From: Ziziphus jujuba
Taxonomy: Eukaryota; Streptophyta; Magnoliopsida; Rosales; Rhamnaceae
Length of the DNA stretch: 64,000 bases
Reading direction: 5' to 3'
Assembly: GCF_031755915.1 (NCBI RefSeq)
Contig: NC_083388.1
Coordinates: forward strand, 20,300,001-20,364,000
Below, one piece after another: positions 22,926 through 34,616 of the stretch. Within the stretch, counting starts at the first letter, position 1, and the number at the start of each line of letters is the position of its first letter. The position numbers and the translations under genes are program-made. The notes below the pieces were generated by a model. It saw nothing but the letters and a program-made list of their open reading frames with translations. It searched no databases and was not told where the DNA came from.

Positions 22926-24123
22926 ATCAATGAAGATTCTTTCTTTCATATTATGGACCCTATAATTAATTTGATTTTCCATAATTAATTTCATTTTTTC
23001 AATAATATTATGAGATTCTAATTTTTTATAGGAAAGGGAAAAAAAAAAAAAAGCCTAGTTTCTTCTTCTCAATCCATTTCGATTTTTTTTTTCTCATCCA
23101 TAGATAATTAGCAAAAATATAAATTGCAAAATCAGCTCCAAAGCAAAAGAAGGGCATTACAAGGATGAAAAACAATGGAAGATTGCCATTGCTCGATTCA
23201 AACAATAAGCCAGGAAGAAAAGGATAAAAGGAGAAAATAAAATAAACAATGGAGTAAAAAAAAGTCATGTTCCCCAAGTTTGATTTTGGCATGAAAATAA
23301 ACAAATTGTCTAACTTATAAGAAAATTAATTTTTTGTTTTTTTTTTTGGTTACAAGATTGCTAACTAAGCATTTACTACAAATTTGATGGAGAAATATTA
23401 TAATAATTAGCCATACATATGATTTAAAAAAAAAAAAAAGAATATCTAAAATGGATAGAGAAAAAGACGCTAGGTCTATCATAAAATCCTATAAAATGTT
23501 AAAATTTATAATATTATTATATAAAATTACAAGTACTTTTTTAGAGGAAAAAAAAAAAAAAACTATGTTTATGGGTCCCACCATATTTATAAAAGAAATG
23601 CATTTATTATAACCCACTTGTAAAAGTAAGGAGGAATTAATTTCTCCACGTCTACTTATGACATATTAATGGAGTGTTTGGAAAATATCAAAATTGAAAA
23701 GAAAATTAATTTTTAATATTTAGTTTTTTAGGATTTAATTTTTTGAGAATTATTTTTTTTCTTGATTTGTTTGGGTGAGTAATGGAAAATTTGGGATTGA
23801 TAAGTAATTAAATTTAATATTGTATAATAAATTAAGAATAAATATGTATTTAAAAAAAATTTAAATTATTTTATCTGGATTTTTCAAAATGATACCTATA
23901 TAGATAAGAACAATTTTCCTATATATTTTTTTATATTGGTGGAAATCTAATTCTCTGGATCTACACTTTTCCACTTCACAATAAGTATCCACTACTAACT
24001 TTATCTTTACCCAAACATGTTGTAAGAGTCTAATAGTTTTTGTATTGTTAAATTATTTTTGTTGCATTAAAAAAAAATAATAATTATTAAAAAAATATTT
24101 TTAGTGGTTTTGCTTAAATAATC
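22926..24123. other. Unassigned AT-rich DNA interrupting unit B
   Basis: There is no counterpart in unit A, where 13580-14065 of LON1 would be expected. Poly-A and poly-T tracts are frequent (23038-23052, 23337-23348, 23427-23439, 23550-23565). A minus-strand open frame at 23026-23304 is low in complexity and not supported. The stretch may be one or more old insertions; no terminal repeats were found. Confidence 0.5.
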
Positions 24124-24134
24124 TACCAAGTTAA

Positions 24135-25823
24135 GATTCAAAAAATCGATATCGATGAAAATATCGAAAATTTAAAATACGAAAATTTCCATGGAAATAT
24201 CAAATATCGATAAAATGTTATAAAAAATTATGGAAGTTTATTTTAAAAAGTGGAAATTTTTATTAAAATTTTAGAATTAGCATATTTAATTTATCAAATT
24301 GATTATAAAACTTACTAAAATATTGAATGGATGTTTTATTCTTCTTAGTGAATTTATTTATAATAAGCATAATGACCATAGATATATTATTATTAATAAA
24401 AATATATAAAAAAATACATATATGATAAAATTATTTATCAACTAAAATATATAAAACGATTATTATAGTTATATTGTAGTTCATAAATGTCATCTTAATA
24501 CCACATAGAACTTCTTGGTGGTTAAAAATCATCGGTTTCTTCCTCATTTTCATTTTGAGATGTAAAATGTGAGAAATAGTTATGAAAATATGTATCTCTA
24601 TGATAATTTTGCACATAATTATTAATATGCCTACGATATGGATCTTGTATTATTAGTTGACTATATGCATAACTACTACTTTCTGATGGTTGAGTTTGAG
24701 ATGGTACCCATGAGTTGCTACTTGATGACATTCCATACATATCCTTTGAATAAGGATTCTGAAAATGACTTCCAACCTTCAAAGATCCAAAATTCGTAGA
24801 AATTGAGTCTTCTTCTTCTTGTGATATCTCGATTATAGATTTTTATTTACGTATATAGTCTTTTCCAACAGCACTGAATCCTTTTCCTACATCTCTACTC
24901 CTATGATCTTTATCTTGTGTTGCATGTGTGTAATATTGTTGACCAATAAATAGGTTTAATCCAACTTCTTGACTTGGTGATTCCCTTTGGCCACTACCTC
25001 TTCTAACTTCTAATTTAGATAATTTATTGAAGTTATCTTCATCACCACTGGAGCTAGAGTGACTACTAAAAGTCTCAAATTGTGAATGTGTTCCACCTGA
25101 TGGAGTTGAAACACTAGTAAATCTGGTTGGCTCTCTCATAAGCCTTTGAAATGAATCACCACTACTATAATTTATTTGTTCAGCAATCACTTTTTGAACA
25201 TTTATTCCTTCTTTTTCAGCTTATTGAGCAATTTTGGATCATGATTTCCTTCATGATCATCTAAATAAACATCTCTAATCCATTAGTATATTTGATTGCC
25301 CTCTTCATCATCATCTTTCATTATAGTTTCAAATATTAAGATTTCCAAGGTTCAAAAATATAATTTACAATTTTTGTATTTTTGCTTTATCGATATTCAA
25401 TAAATAAGTAAAAGTTATTAATGTTATTTAATTCAGTTCATTCTATTTTTTTTTATATCATTAAATGTCTAAAACGCAATTAAAGGATAAAAAAAATTAT
25501 CAATGAAGTTAATTTGATAAAAAGTTTTATCAAATATCAATAATATTTATGAATTTTCTTAAAAAAATTTAAAAAATATCGGATATTTTTGAAATTTCAT
25601 GGAAATTTGAGAAATTTCTATGGAAATTATAGATTTTTTGATCAAATCGTTAAAGATTTGATGTAGATATTTTATGAAAATTTCCATAGAAATTTGGTCG
25701 AAATTTCAAAAATTTCAATGGATATTATGGAAATTCTAGTCATTTCCATGTCAAACTTAAATTTTATTTTGACCCCTCCAAAAAATAAAAATATCGAAGA
25801 AATATCGGAAATTTTAAACCTTA
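24135..25823. mobile_element. DNA transposon-like element with 11-bp target duplication (MULE-like size)
   Basis: The 11-bp direct repeat TACCAAGTTAA occurs at 24124-24134 and 25824-25834 and brackets ~1.69 kb. The ends are imperfect inverted repeats rich in GATAT/ATCGA and AAATTTCC: the left end reads GATTCAAAAAATCGATATCG, and the right end reversed reads GGTTTAAAATTTCCGATATT. Both subterminal zones repeat TTTCCATGGAAAT-type palindromes (about 24185-24200, 25585-25625, 25680-25750). Target duplications of 8-11 bp are typical of Mutator-like elements. The interior carries decayed coding sequence on the minus strand. It sits inside unit B only. Family assignment is inference. Confidence 0.6.
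24522..25370 (-). pseudogene. Decayed coding fragment inside the transposon-like element
   Basis: On the minus strand, frames at about 25370-25200 (DDDEEGNQIY, stop, WIRDVYLDDHEGNHD), 25190-24843 (115 residues, Ser/Gly/Gln-rich) and 24782-24522 (86 residues ending ENEEETDDF) read as one acidic, Ser/Asn/Tyr-rich protein broken by at least two stops and a frameshift. The composition is coding-like rather than simple repeat. It could be the C-terminal end of a transposase or a captured host gene; I do not recognise it. Confidence 0.45.
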
Positions 25824-26164
25824 TACCAAGTTAATATGGTAAAATAATAATAATAATAATAAACACGGTTTAGATTATCCTCTATTTCTAAAAAGTTTGT
25901 CTTGTGAAATTTTCTTATAAACAATTTTTTTTTTAAAAGTTAATTTAAAAAAAATAAAAATTTAATAAAATATATGTAATTAATAAATAATTATAAATAG
26001 TTTTCTCGACATTATTATTGAAGAATGATTTTAAAATTATCTATAAATCTATACTATATAAATATAAATTTAGACAATATTAATTTCTATGTCACATAGA
26101 CAACAATTTATATTTATCACTAAATATATGTTGTTTTCATTCAATAGTAAATGCATATTCAAAT

Positions 26165-26727
26165 GACATGAGCATCTCATCGTTTCCACTTAGTTGTGTT
26201 AACCTATTAGGCATACTTGTGGTGGTAGGTATTTCATATAACCATCCTGCATCTTCACTCATTAAATGTTGTGCATCTGTAAATGCAATGTCGCATGCCT
26301 TACGGTTATGGCATACTTATTCTTTTTTATTACAATTTTGCCCGATATTCCCAGCCTCCTTGAAATTCTTTGGCTTTAGATGCTGTGAAAAACTGGAAAT
26401 TTAGAAGAAGAAATAAAATTCCGGGGCATACATTTCTGTTTTAAGTAATGTTTTCTATTTTATAAGAATCTGTTTTTTGGGTTAATTACTTTGTTGTCTT
26501 CTTAGAACTCATTGAAGTTTCATCATTGTGAACAAAATCAGGTGAACGAGAAAACTATAGCAGCATGGAGGATTGAAGTGAAGACCATCATATTTCCTTC
26601 AGCCAACAGGAGGGATTATGATGAGCTCTCACCTAACGTGGAAGAAGGACTTGATGTTCATTTTGTAGACAGCTACGGTGAGAAATTCGATTCAGCTTTC
26701 ACTTATGAACAAGATAAACAAAAATAG
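26165..26727 (+). pseudogene. LON1 duplicate pseudogene, 3' part (terminal exon, unit B)
   Basis: 26165-26275 matches LON1 intron 15 (GAGCATCT...GTTAACCT.TTAGGCA). It joins directly to sequence matching intron 19 from 16240, so about 2 kb with exons 16-19 is missing. The terminal exon at 26542-26727 keeps its CAG acceptor, full 186-nt length and open frame (VNEKTIAAWRIEV... to DKQK stop), including the catalytic-type lysine in NEKT, and is about 89% identical to exon 20 by hand count. Without exons 1-10 and 15-19 it has no protease. Confidence 0.88.
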
Positions 26728-27735
26728 GCCACTCTGGCCCCAACTTTAATCTCTGTGTAACTTTAATTTTTATTGTCTTAATTTGAAGTCAAGCCAAGAA
26801 TTAAGGAAGCAATGCTTAGTTTTTTATTACAATGATCAGGACGCTGGAATTTTAGCTGAGATAAATATATTTTGGGTTCAAGATATAATGAAACATTTTA
26901 TTATTTGATTCTTGTAACACGAAAAAAAAAAACCCTTATTTATAACAAATATAATATTATTCGCAACAAAATTACTGAAAATTTGGTACATTAAGCATTT
27001 TTTTTTTTTTTTTTGGTTTTTGTTTTGGATGTAATTCTTGAATGGATAACAAAATTGGAATCAAAATCCTACCATGATGCTTCATGTATATCTTAATTAA
27101 TTCCCTCTTTTAAAATAGAAAAAAAATTAGTTTTGGATTTTAAAGTCACAAGCGGAACCTATAACACGTCAAGAAATGTAAATCGAGTAGAGTGCTTTTG
27201 CATGCGCAAATCTTAGTTTAAATTCAAGGTCACTTTCTCACAGAAACCTTGTACATTTCTAATTAATTTATAGAATTAATTTCTACTGCAACTTTTAATA
27301 TTAGAAAACCAAAATTAAATTATGATGAATTTCAAGAGCAGCTATTGAAATTACCCTTTAATTTTATCATTGACACTTTTTTTTTTTTTTTTTTTGAATA
27401 ATTATCCTGGACACTTTTGATCCAAAAGAAAAATGTCGGTCGACATGATATCTTCTTTTTATATCACATCTCCTTTTGTTCGATTAGCGATTGATTGGAC
27501 AATTACAGTGGGTTTATTAAAATCCTTAAAAAGCAGTTGGATTTTTCTTTTCTTTCGTGAATTCTGGAAATAAGGAAATTGACATCCAACATTCCATTTG
27601 CATATTTTGTTTCTAATTCACTGCTTATTTGTGCCATTTTTTTTTCAAACGTACATTATCTTATATTTTTTTATGACAAATTTGTTCATTATTTGATGTA
27701 TAAAATAAAAAAAATAAAAAAAGAGGGCAAAAAAG
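26728..27735. other. Unit B counterpart of the LON1 3' flank
   Basis: 26728-27110 matches 16666-17010 (3' UTR and flank). 27450-27735 matches 17255-17600, including the shared TTGGATTTTTCTTTTCTTT motif. About 27115-27450 is expanded relative to A and contains poly-T tracts at 27000-27015 and 27379-27396. No gene seen. Confidence 0.6.
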
Positions 27736-28051
27736 TGAGTTGGGATCAGACATCGACTGGTGCTTCATGATGTGGTTCTAAACTTCTAATATTAACAATT
27801 GACCAAGCACAGCTGGTGCTTTCCCATCATCAGATAGATCTCATTTGACTTGTTTTTGAACCGTGGAAATTACTATATTATTTCAGCTTGAAGTGAAATG
27901 AAGCTCTGAATGCTCTTATGTGCAAAATTATATATTTCAGTGAAGCACATAGGGAAGGTATATGTTTCCATATTGCATAACCAATATTTTCCAAGTTTGA
28001 ATTATATATATATATATATATATATGATTTTTCTATTTGACAAGAAATAAT

Positions 28052-28549
28052 TGTTAGAATCATATATACAGCAGAAGCGTGATCGATATTGAATAAAGTA
28101 TATAATAAATTATATTATTATCTATTAAATTAATTATTTTCTAAATGACAGAGTGCATTTGATCACAAAATAAATAAGAATTGAAACTCACAGTTTTTGA
28201 GTTTCTATCTAAGAAAATAATGACACAATTTAAATGCCATAATCCTGTATTTATAGACTACTAACGGTAATCCTTTTAGAATTTTATAACATTGTAGACC
28301 TATTTAATGGACTCTTTTTTATAATTTAATAATCAGTTAAATGGGTTCTGACATTTAATAAGATTGCTAATCCTAATTCTTTTAGAATTGCATAACACCT
28401 TGGGACTATTTAATGGGCTCTTTTTTATATTTTAATAATCAATTAAATAGGTTTTGTCATATAATAAGCTAGTTTGGAAATCCTACGATCCATTATTAAT
28501 CAAGGCTCTTGATCATGGATTATCTTGTTTTAAGAGCATAAATCCAACA
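28052..28549. mobile_element. Solo LTR (498 bp) with perfect 5-bp target-site duplication
   Basis: The element begins TGTTAGAATC and ends AATCCAACA, so it has the TG...CA ends and short terminal inversion (TGTTAG/CCAACA) of a plant LTR. Identical ATAAT direct repeats flank it at 28047-28051 and 28550-28554. The corresponding place in unit A (about 18451, GACAAGAACTTCTT) is empty. No internal retrotransposon domain, primer-binding site or second LTR is present, so this fits a solo LTR left by LTR-LTR recombination. Whether it was Copia or Gypsy cannot be told. Confidence 0.85.
28274..28485. repeat. 106-bp tandem repeat inside the solo LTR
   Basis: Two diverged copies, starting at 28274 and 28380 with TTTTAGAATT, both continue with CATAAC/TATAAC, CTATTTAATGG, CTCTTTTTTATA and TTAATAATCA at the same spacing. 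Such duplications are common in LTR U3 regions and often hold promoter or enhancer elements. Confidence 0.8.
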
Positions 28550-28739
28550 ATAATTTCTTCATGTATTGTAGGCCTTCGGCATGTAAGGATAGTGGATATG
28601 AACATGCAGCTGTGAAGCCTAATGAAGCTAAAGTAGCATATATGCAAGAATTGGAGCCAAACAATGGTCGCCAGGGACAATCAGACTACATATGGTTGCT
28701 CATCAAGTGCGTCTTCCAATTGATCAAAATTCAGCTATA

Positions 28740-31700
28740 TATGGATGCAAAAGAAAACTCTACACTTTTAATCTGCATATGTAAAATCATGTTCTTTGAA
28801 AGCAAAATTATTGAACAGATCGAAAATGGAATGAGAAATTGGAAAATCGAAAATATTTCCATTATATTAATGAGTATATATATTTCCAATATTGAATTAA
28901 TTACATTTTAGTACTTTATATTTTGATCAAATTATATATTGGATCTTTAAATTTAAAATATTTCATATTGTATCATCAATTTACAATTTGTTTTACATTA
29001 GTTTAATTTTCAAATTGATTTTCAAATTTTATTAATGAAATATTTAAAAATTGAAAAAATTAATTAATTTTCTAATTTAAATAATTAATATTCTTTTTTT
29101 CTCATCTTTTTTGTGATCTAACCATAACATAGTGATAACCACGAACGATATAGATGCTAAAAAAGATGTTGATACGGATGCTAAAAAGGATGTTGTGGAA
29201 TCATGAATATAGATAACAAAAATAAGCATATATAATATAAATTATAATATATGTTCCAAAACCGCCATGTACATCATCGTTATTTAATATATAGAACTGA
29301 ATCTTTGTTTGTTTTCTATCTTTTTCTTGTTTATTTATTTTTCTGGGGGTGTTAGAGATGAGTGTGAGAGTTTGTAACACGTGCTAAAATCTAAAACCGT
29401 TAAAGTGGTATAATATTGTAAAGTTCTACGCACAAGTCTTCTTTAAATTCCTGAGTGACACATGACAATGCCATTTTTTGGTGGACACATCTTGTATTCA
29501 TTGTCATTGACTCTTTTATCCACAAAGAAATGGGTCCTTAAGAAGACCTCCTTTTTCTCAGTCTAGCCACCTTCATCAATTGGATAATAATTAGGGAAAT
29601 CCATGGAGGAAAATCAACTCCCATATTAGGAAACTTAAATTTGTTCCTCCAAAACTATGAAAATAATATTATGCCTAAAAGGAAAAAAAAGAAAAAAAAG
29701 AGAAGAAGATATAATATTATAACCTCTCTAATCTTTAGTACTACTAATTAATATTATAACCTCTCTAATCTTTAGTATTAATAATTTGATCATACTTTTG
29801 CACATCATATGTATATACCATCACGCGTGCACATCAACTTTATATGATTGATGATACATTGATATGATTAAAAACTATATTAATAATTACTAATTACTAT
29901 GATTCGTCTTCAAATTCTTATGCTAAATTTACACTTCTTAGCCAGCTTCTTTTGACTCCCATTGGAAAAAATAATAATAAAATACAATAAAATAAATTAC
30001 AAGAAGGGGCAAAAAAAAGGCCAATTTTGGTGGACCCACTTGAGATTTTATGCATGAACCTTCAGATTAGATAGAAATAAGAGTGAGAAAGGGTGGGGTA
30101 TTATGTGGGTCTTATTTTCCACCAAGAAGCCTACAGGAGAATGTTAAGGTCTTTCAAGTAGATGAAAACTAGTTGGAAATAATACCCAAAAAAAAAAAAC
30201 AAAAAAATGAAAACTAGATGGAAAAGCATGGAACAATCACTATCAAAAACTTGTGCTGCTTGAAGATGTCATGATTGGGTCATGAGCATATATAGTCAAA
30301 AAGGGTCTCTTTTGTTTTTTAAAATTAGAAACTCCTTCCCATTATTATTGGATCGTTTACATGGAATCCAAACAAAAGTGAGAAAATCGGGAATAGCAGG
30401 CGCCTAACTACCATTATCCAATCAGAAACTTTTAGCAGCCAACCAATCCAAAAAACATGTGTGCCTATTTTTTTTTTTTTTTTTCCCCAATGAAAATTAT
30501 GAAATCTTCCACATCACATATACATCATCTTCAAATAGCTTTTTTACTTTTCCGTATTCCGCTTTGGAAGGTGTTTTTATATTTAGATTTTGTCGAACAA
30601 TACCATATGCTTATTGATAAGATCACATTAGCAGTCAGCTGTGACAACCAATAGCCGGGAATTTGTTAAAATAATTAATATAATGCTAACAATTTAAGTT
30701 ACTCATAATGATATATATGTCATATTATATACAAAGGATTGTCTAATTATGAAAATACAATATAGTTATGTAGCAAAAATAAATTATGTAAGCTTAGCAT
30801 ATATATGGTTATATAGCGTCCACTATGTTAATAATTGTAAATTACCAACATTAATAATGTCATAGAATTGTTGAAATTAATACAAAATAAAGAAGCTATT
30901 GACATTAAAGTGTCACGCTTCTTGTATCCACAATTGGATTTGTAGTTAGAATTCTCATCCCACTAAAAAAAAAAGTCAACTTTGGTCTTCTTCTTCCAAT
31001 CATAGCAGCAAAACCACATTTCAATTCAACTTGTATTTGTGCGTAACACACTGAACCACTGAAATATTTACCTCTTCACCCCAACTTGGCAACTCATGAT
31101 CGAGCCATTTTTACCAAAAAAAAAAAAAAAAAAAAAACTCATGATTGGGCCATCAATAAACTTTCAATTTTTTCCCAAACAATTAAGCTTATTTATAGTC
31201 TCAAATTAGTTGGTCTTTTATTTGTAGTGCATTGTTTTTGTTTACGCTTTTTTTTTTTTTTATAATTTTTCTTGTGTCTCAAAACAAATGGGATCCAATA
31301 TAATTAATTAGATCAAATTTGCGGATGCATAAATCACTAAAACCCAAATGTTGCTGAGACCGTCAAGTTGAAATAAAATTTCAATTATAAAACCTTTGTA
31401 CTAGCATCATAATGGCAATCTCACTAGCCTCTTCTAGGTCAACTTGCTAATTGTTTTCTATATTTTACATGTAATAAATTGCTCCATTTTGTTTCTTTCT
31501 AATAATTAATTAATTAAAAAAAAACACGAGAAACAAGTAGGCATATCATATTTTATATTGCTAATTAAAACCATTCCCAATTCTAGTTAGGCACACCAGT
31601 TAGTTGTAACTCCAATTGTTAATCATGAATATATATATTTTTTGAATTGCAGATTGAGATAGAATACATGAAATTAAGAAGGCATCCTCTTGCATCTTTT

Positions 31701-32900
31701 ATGCTGACATAATGAAGCAATAATCCTAAATATTATATAAACCATATCAATATACAAAATCTTGTGAAGTTTCCTTACCTAAACATGTGTATAAACCTCT
31801 TTGTTAATTCAAATATTTTTTGGGTGCATGCATGCTCAGGCACAAGGGCAAATGCCCACATGTTCAGTCAAAATATTCTCATGCATATATATATATATAT
31901 ATATATAGTCCTATGAAGTCATAATATTATTTTTTTTTGGTTAATTATTATAATAATTTCTAATATAAAAATAAATAGGTTTGTTTCGAATCTATTACTT
32001 TATGAATATGGATTGCATAGAATATAGTTAATTTCATTTGACAAATCATAATATTATTGTATTAGGATAATCATAGTAAATTGATGATTTCAAAAAAAAA
32101 TTAAAACTTTTTGAATTTAGAAAGATAGTGGAGAGAATATGAATGCAGCCTATAGGGTGTGGCTGATGAAGGTGAAGCTAAGTGTATGGTCTCTAATTGC
32201 AGAATTAGAAATCAACAAAATATCCAATGTGATGTTTGAGTGGGCCACTGCTTAGCCATACAAAACAGAAAAAATAGTCTTTTGTGGGACCCAACCCAAA
32301 GTGATGCGTGCTTTTATTTTAAATTGAGACTGCTATGTAAATATATTATAACAGTCAAGATTTTTCCTTATTAGGAAGTGGATTAATAAGCTTTAATATG
32401 CTATATATGCCTGGTTTCCTTTATTATTCATACTTTAACTTTGAAATGAAATTTGAAAGAATAATAAATAAAAAAGCGCACTTAATATAATAACATCATG
32501 CTACCTTTACAACTTTACACACCTACCCTAATAATAACTATAACAAAAACAGGTATTAAATTTTCTTATCAAAATTTTGATAATAAATTATATAGTAGTT
32601 TTTTAATAGTGTTAAATTGATATTGTCTTATATATATAGGTAGATAAATCATTTAACAGTTGCCAAATCATAAATATCAAAATTGTGATAAAAAAATTTG
32701 GTCACTTTAGATTTATCCAACAAAAAAATAATAATAATAAACCAAATTATAATAATGATAGTGATAAGTATAAAATATCAGAACTACTAAAAATGATATA
32801 CAAGGATAACAGCAACAATTATAAAATTGTATAAACAAGGTTTTTTTTTTCTTGTATTAAAAGTATCTTAGTTCTAATATTGTGTTGGAGTTTTCCATAT
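28740..32900. other. Non-genic remainder of unit B
   Basis: Co-linear with 18750-21960 of unit A but diverged. About 30735-31655 has no counterpart in A; it could be an insertion here or a deletion there, and no terminal repeats were recognised. A poly-A run lies at about 31115-31137, a (TA)n run at about 31884-31908, and a TTA run at 32999-33021 just beyond. No open gene. Confidence 0.6.
29713..29777. repeat. 37-bp tandem duplication specific to unit B
   Basis: AATATTATAACCTCTCTAAT is found at 29713 and at 29750, continuing with CTTTAGTA. Unit A has a single copy near 19388-19410. It arose after the large duplication. Confidence 0.8.
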
Positions 32901-34271
32901 GAGTGTCTGAGGTCCTTTGAAATCTATATTTGCAAAATAAATTTATATAACTAAACGAACATATTAGAGATATATAAATATGATAACCTTTCTTTGCTTT
33001 TATTATTATTATTATTATTATTTTTGGATCCTTTCTATATACCTCTTAATCATTTTTTTTTTCAATCATCCTCTAACTGAATATGATACTGATAATTGTT
33101 TTTTTTTAATTTTTTGAGAAAAAATATAATAATTAATTGGGCAAACTTAGAAAATGAAAATCATTTCATTTCTCCATTATTTATATGGATAAATCCAATT
33201 TTATTAAAATAGACAGTTATATGGTTTTGAATTTGAAAACATTACATTTATCCAAAGGAAAATATTATTATATGTTTTTTAATTAATGGAGGAATATGTT
33301 TTTTAATTAATGGAGGAAACAAAACGTCCAACCAATTCTCTAGGGTTAGACTGGAGGTCAAAGAACTCACAAAACAAAAACTAATTCAGTATCCAAAAAC
33401 TTCTCCACGGAAGTTCTCAGCAAGTGCCTGACCACTTGACTACCAACTAGAAAAACTAACTCCTAGATTTGTTGTTAAAATATATATATATATATATATA
33501 TTTAACTCCTAGATTAGAAAGCAACCATATCTTCTCTATAGGAATTTTAATTGATTGCAAACTCAAATTATCTTTTTTTATTATTATTACTAAAACTCTA
33601 GCTAAAAACTATAGAGAAGGTTGTTAAACTTTAATTTACAATACAATATGTAACTTTCAACACAATTATCATTGTAAGTGAGATAAATAAATGTTGATGG
33701 TAGTCAAGAAAAATAGTATGAATTAATCATACTAACATTATTCAAAAGAGTGCACATATATATATATATATATAATCTTAGCATAATGTTCCAATTCAAC
33801 TATATGAAAAATATATAACATGTTACAAATTTCAATAAAGGCAAAATTACAAGAGAGAGAAACGTGAAATAGCAGTTTTTAATTGTACGACTAACTAAGT
33901 TATATACCAAAAACTAGACTCCGAAAAAAAAGGTATTAACCGAAATATTGAAAAAATGAAAAGCATTAGATTATTTAACCTAACAGATCTAGCTTCTTTC
34001 TTCTAACAAATCTAACAACTTAAAGAATTTGGTTTGAATCAAATCTTGAATTTTGGCAGAATATAAAGAAAAATTAAAAAAAAAAACAAAAACAACAAAT
34101 AGAAGAAGAAAGAGGGAATGAGTGAAATGACAGAACCCCATCCATACTTCCCTCCCACCCCAAACAAAAAAAAAAAAAAAAAACAGAGTATTTGTTCTGT
34201 TCAAAAACTGAAATAAGAAAACAGAGTATTTGTTCTGATTTTGTTTGTTTAATATAAAAACAAAAACAAAA

Positions 34272-34315
<44 letters not shown>

Positions 34316-34616
34316 TAAAGAAATTAAAAAAAGGGGAAAAAGGCGGTCCACGTGCGAGAAAAAGGAGGCGAGCAAGTCTGAGTGAAGAAGAACTCCTTGT
34401 GTAATTATATACCATCATTGCCTTACGATTGTCTTCCTTATTGCCTTTCACACCCATTTTTTCACTCTGCTTTCAGATTCTCTGATGTCTCTTTAAAGGG
34501 TCGGTTAGTCAACCTATATATATATATATATACACACGACCATATCCATATATATTACACATTGTACCAGTACACATAGTTGAACCCCAAGCGGGTTTTC
34601 TTAGTTTTGATTAGCT
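32900..34616. other. Intergenic region and promoter of the ASG1-like gene
   Basis: AT-rich. It contains a perfect 24-bp tandem pair at 33271-33318 (TATGTTTTTTAATTAATGGA), (TA)n runs at about 33480-33500 and 33757-33773, a poly-A run at 34167-34182 and a (TAA)n microsatellite at about 34273-34311. From 33985 to 34480 lies upstream sequence that is partly repeated downstream of the gene. A GTCCACGTGCGAG motif (G-box core CACGTG) at about 34346-34358 could be a bZIP/bHLH site. A leader with a (TA)n tract precedes the ATG at 34617. Confidence 0.65.

Larger units (their letters stand above)
27740..28735 (+). pseudogene. Older LON1 relic in unit B (remains of exons 17-18)
   Basis: 27743-27845 resembles LON1 intron 10. 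27866-27960 resembles the exon 17 border and exon 17 (TGGAAATTACTAT, then CAGCTTGAAGTGA, ATGAAGCTCT, GCTCTTA). 28575-28735 resembles exon 18 (GCAGCTGTGAAGCCTAATGAAGCTAAAGTAGCA), with a short open reading frame left over. The relic is split by the solo LTR at 28052-28549. Together with 17610-18690 it shows that a partial LON1 copy already lay downstream of LON1 before the tandem duplication. Confidence 0.72.
21988..32900 (+). repeat. Segmental tandem duplication, unit B (decayed copy)
   Basis: Head-to-tail copy of unit A. Homology begins abruptly at about 21988 inside the exon 11 sequence (GCAAGTTCAAGTGAATTTAA) and fades near 32890. Relative to A, B lacks roughly 13580-14065 and 14155-16240. 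It carries extra DNA at about 22926-26165 (including a transposon-like element), a solo LTR at 28052-28549, and about 0.9 kb at 30735-31655 with no counterpart. It has no intact gene. Confidence 0.85.

Noticed and set aside
23026..23304. Minus-strand open frame of 92 codons in unit B
   Set aside because: Phe/Lys-rich, spans poly-A and poly-T tracts, has no homology I recognise and no splice context.
33989..34457. Overlapping minus-strand open frames of 127-128 codons rich in Phe, Leu, Ile
   Set aside because: They run through the (TAA)n microsatellite and poly-A tracts. The composition is low in complexity and they sit in the ASG1-like promoter; there is no coding signature.
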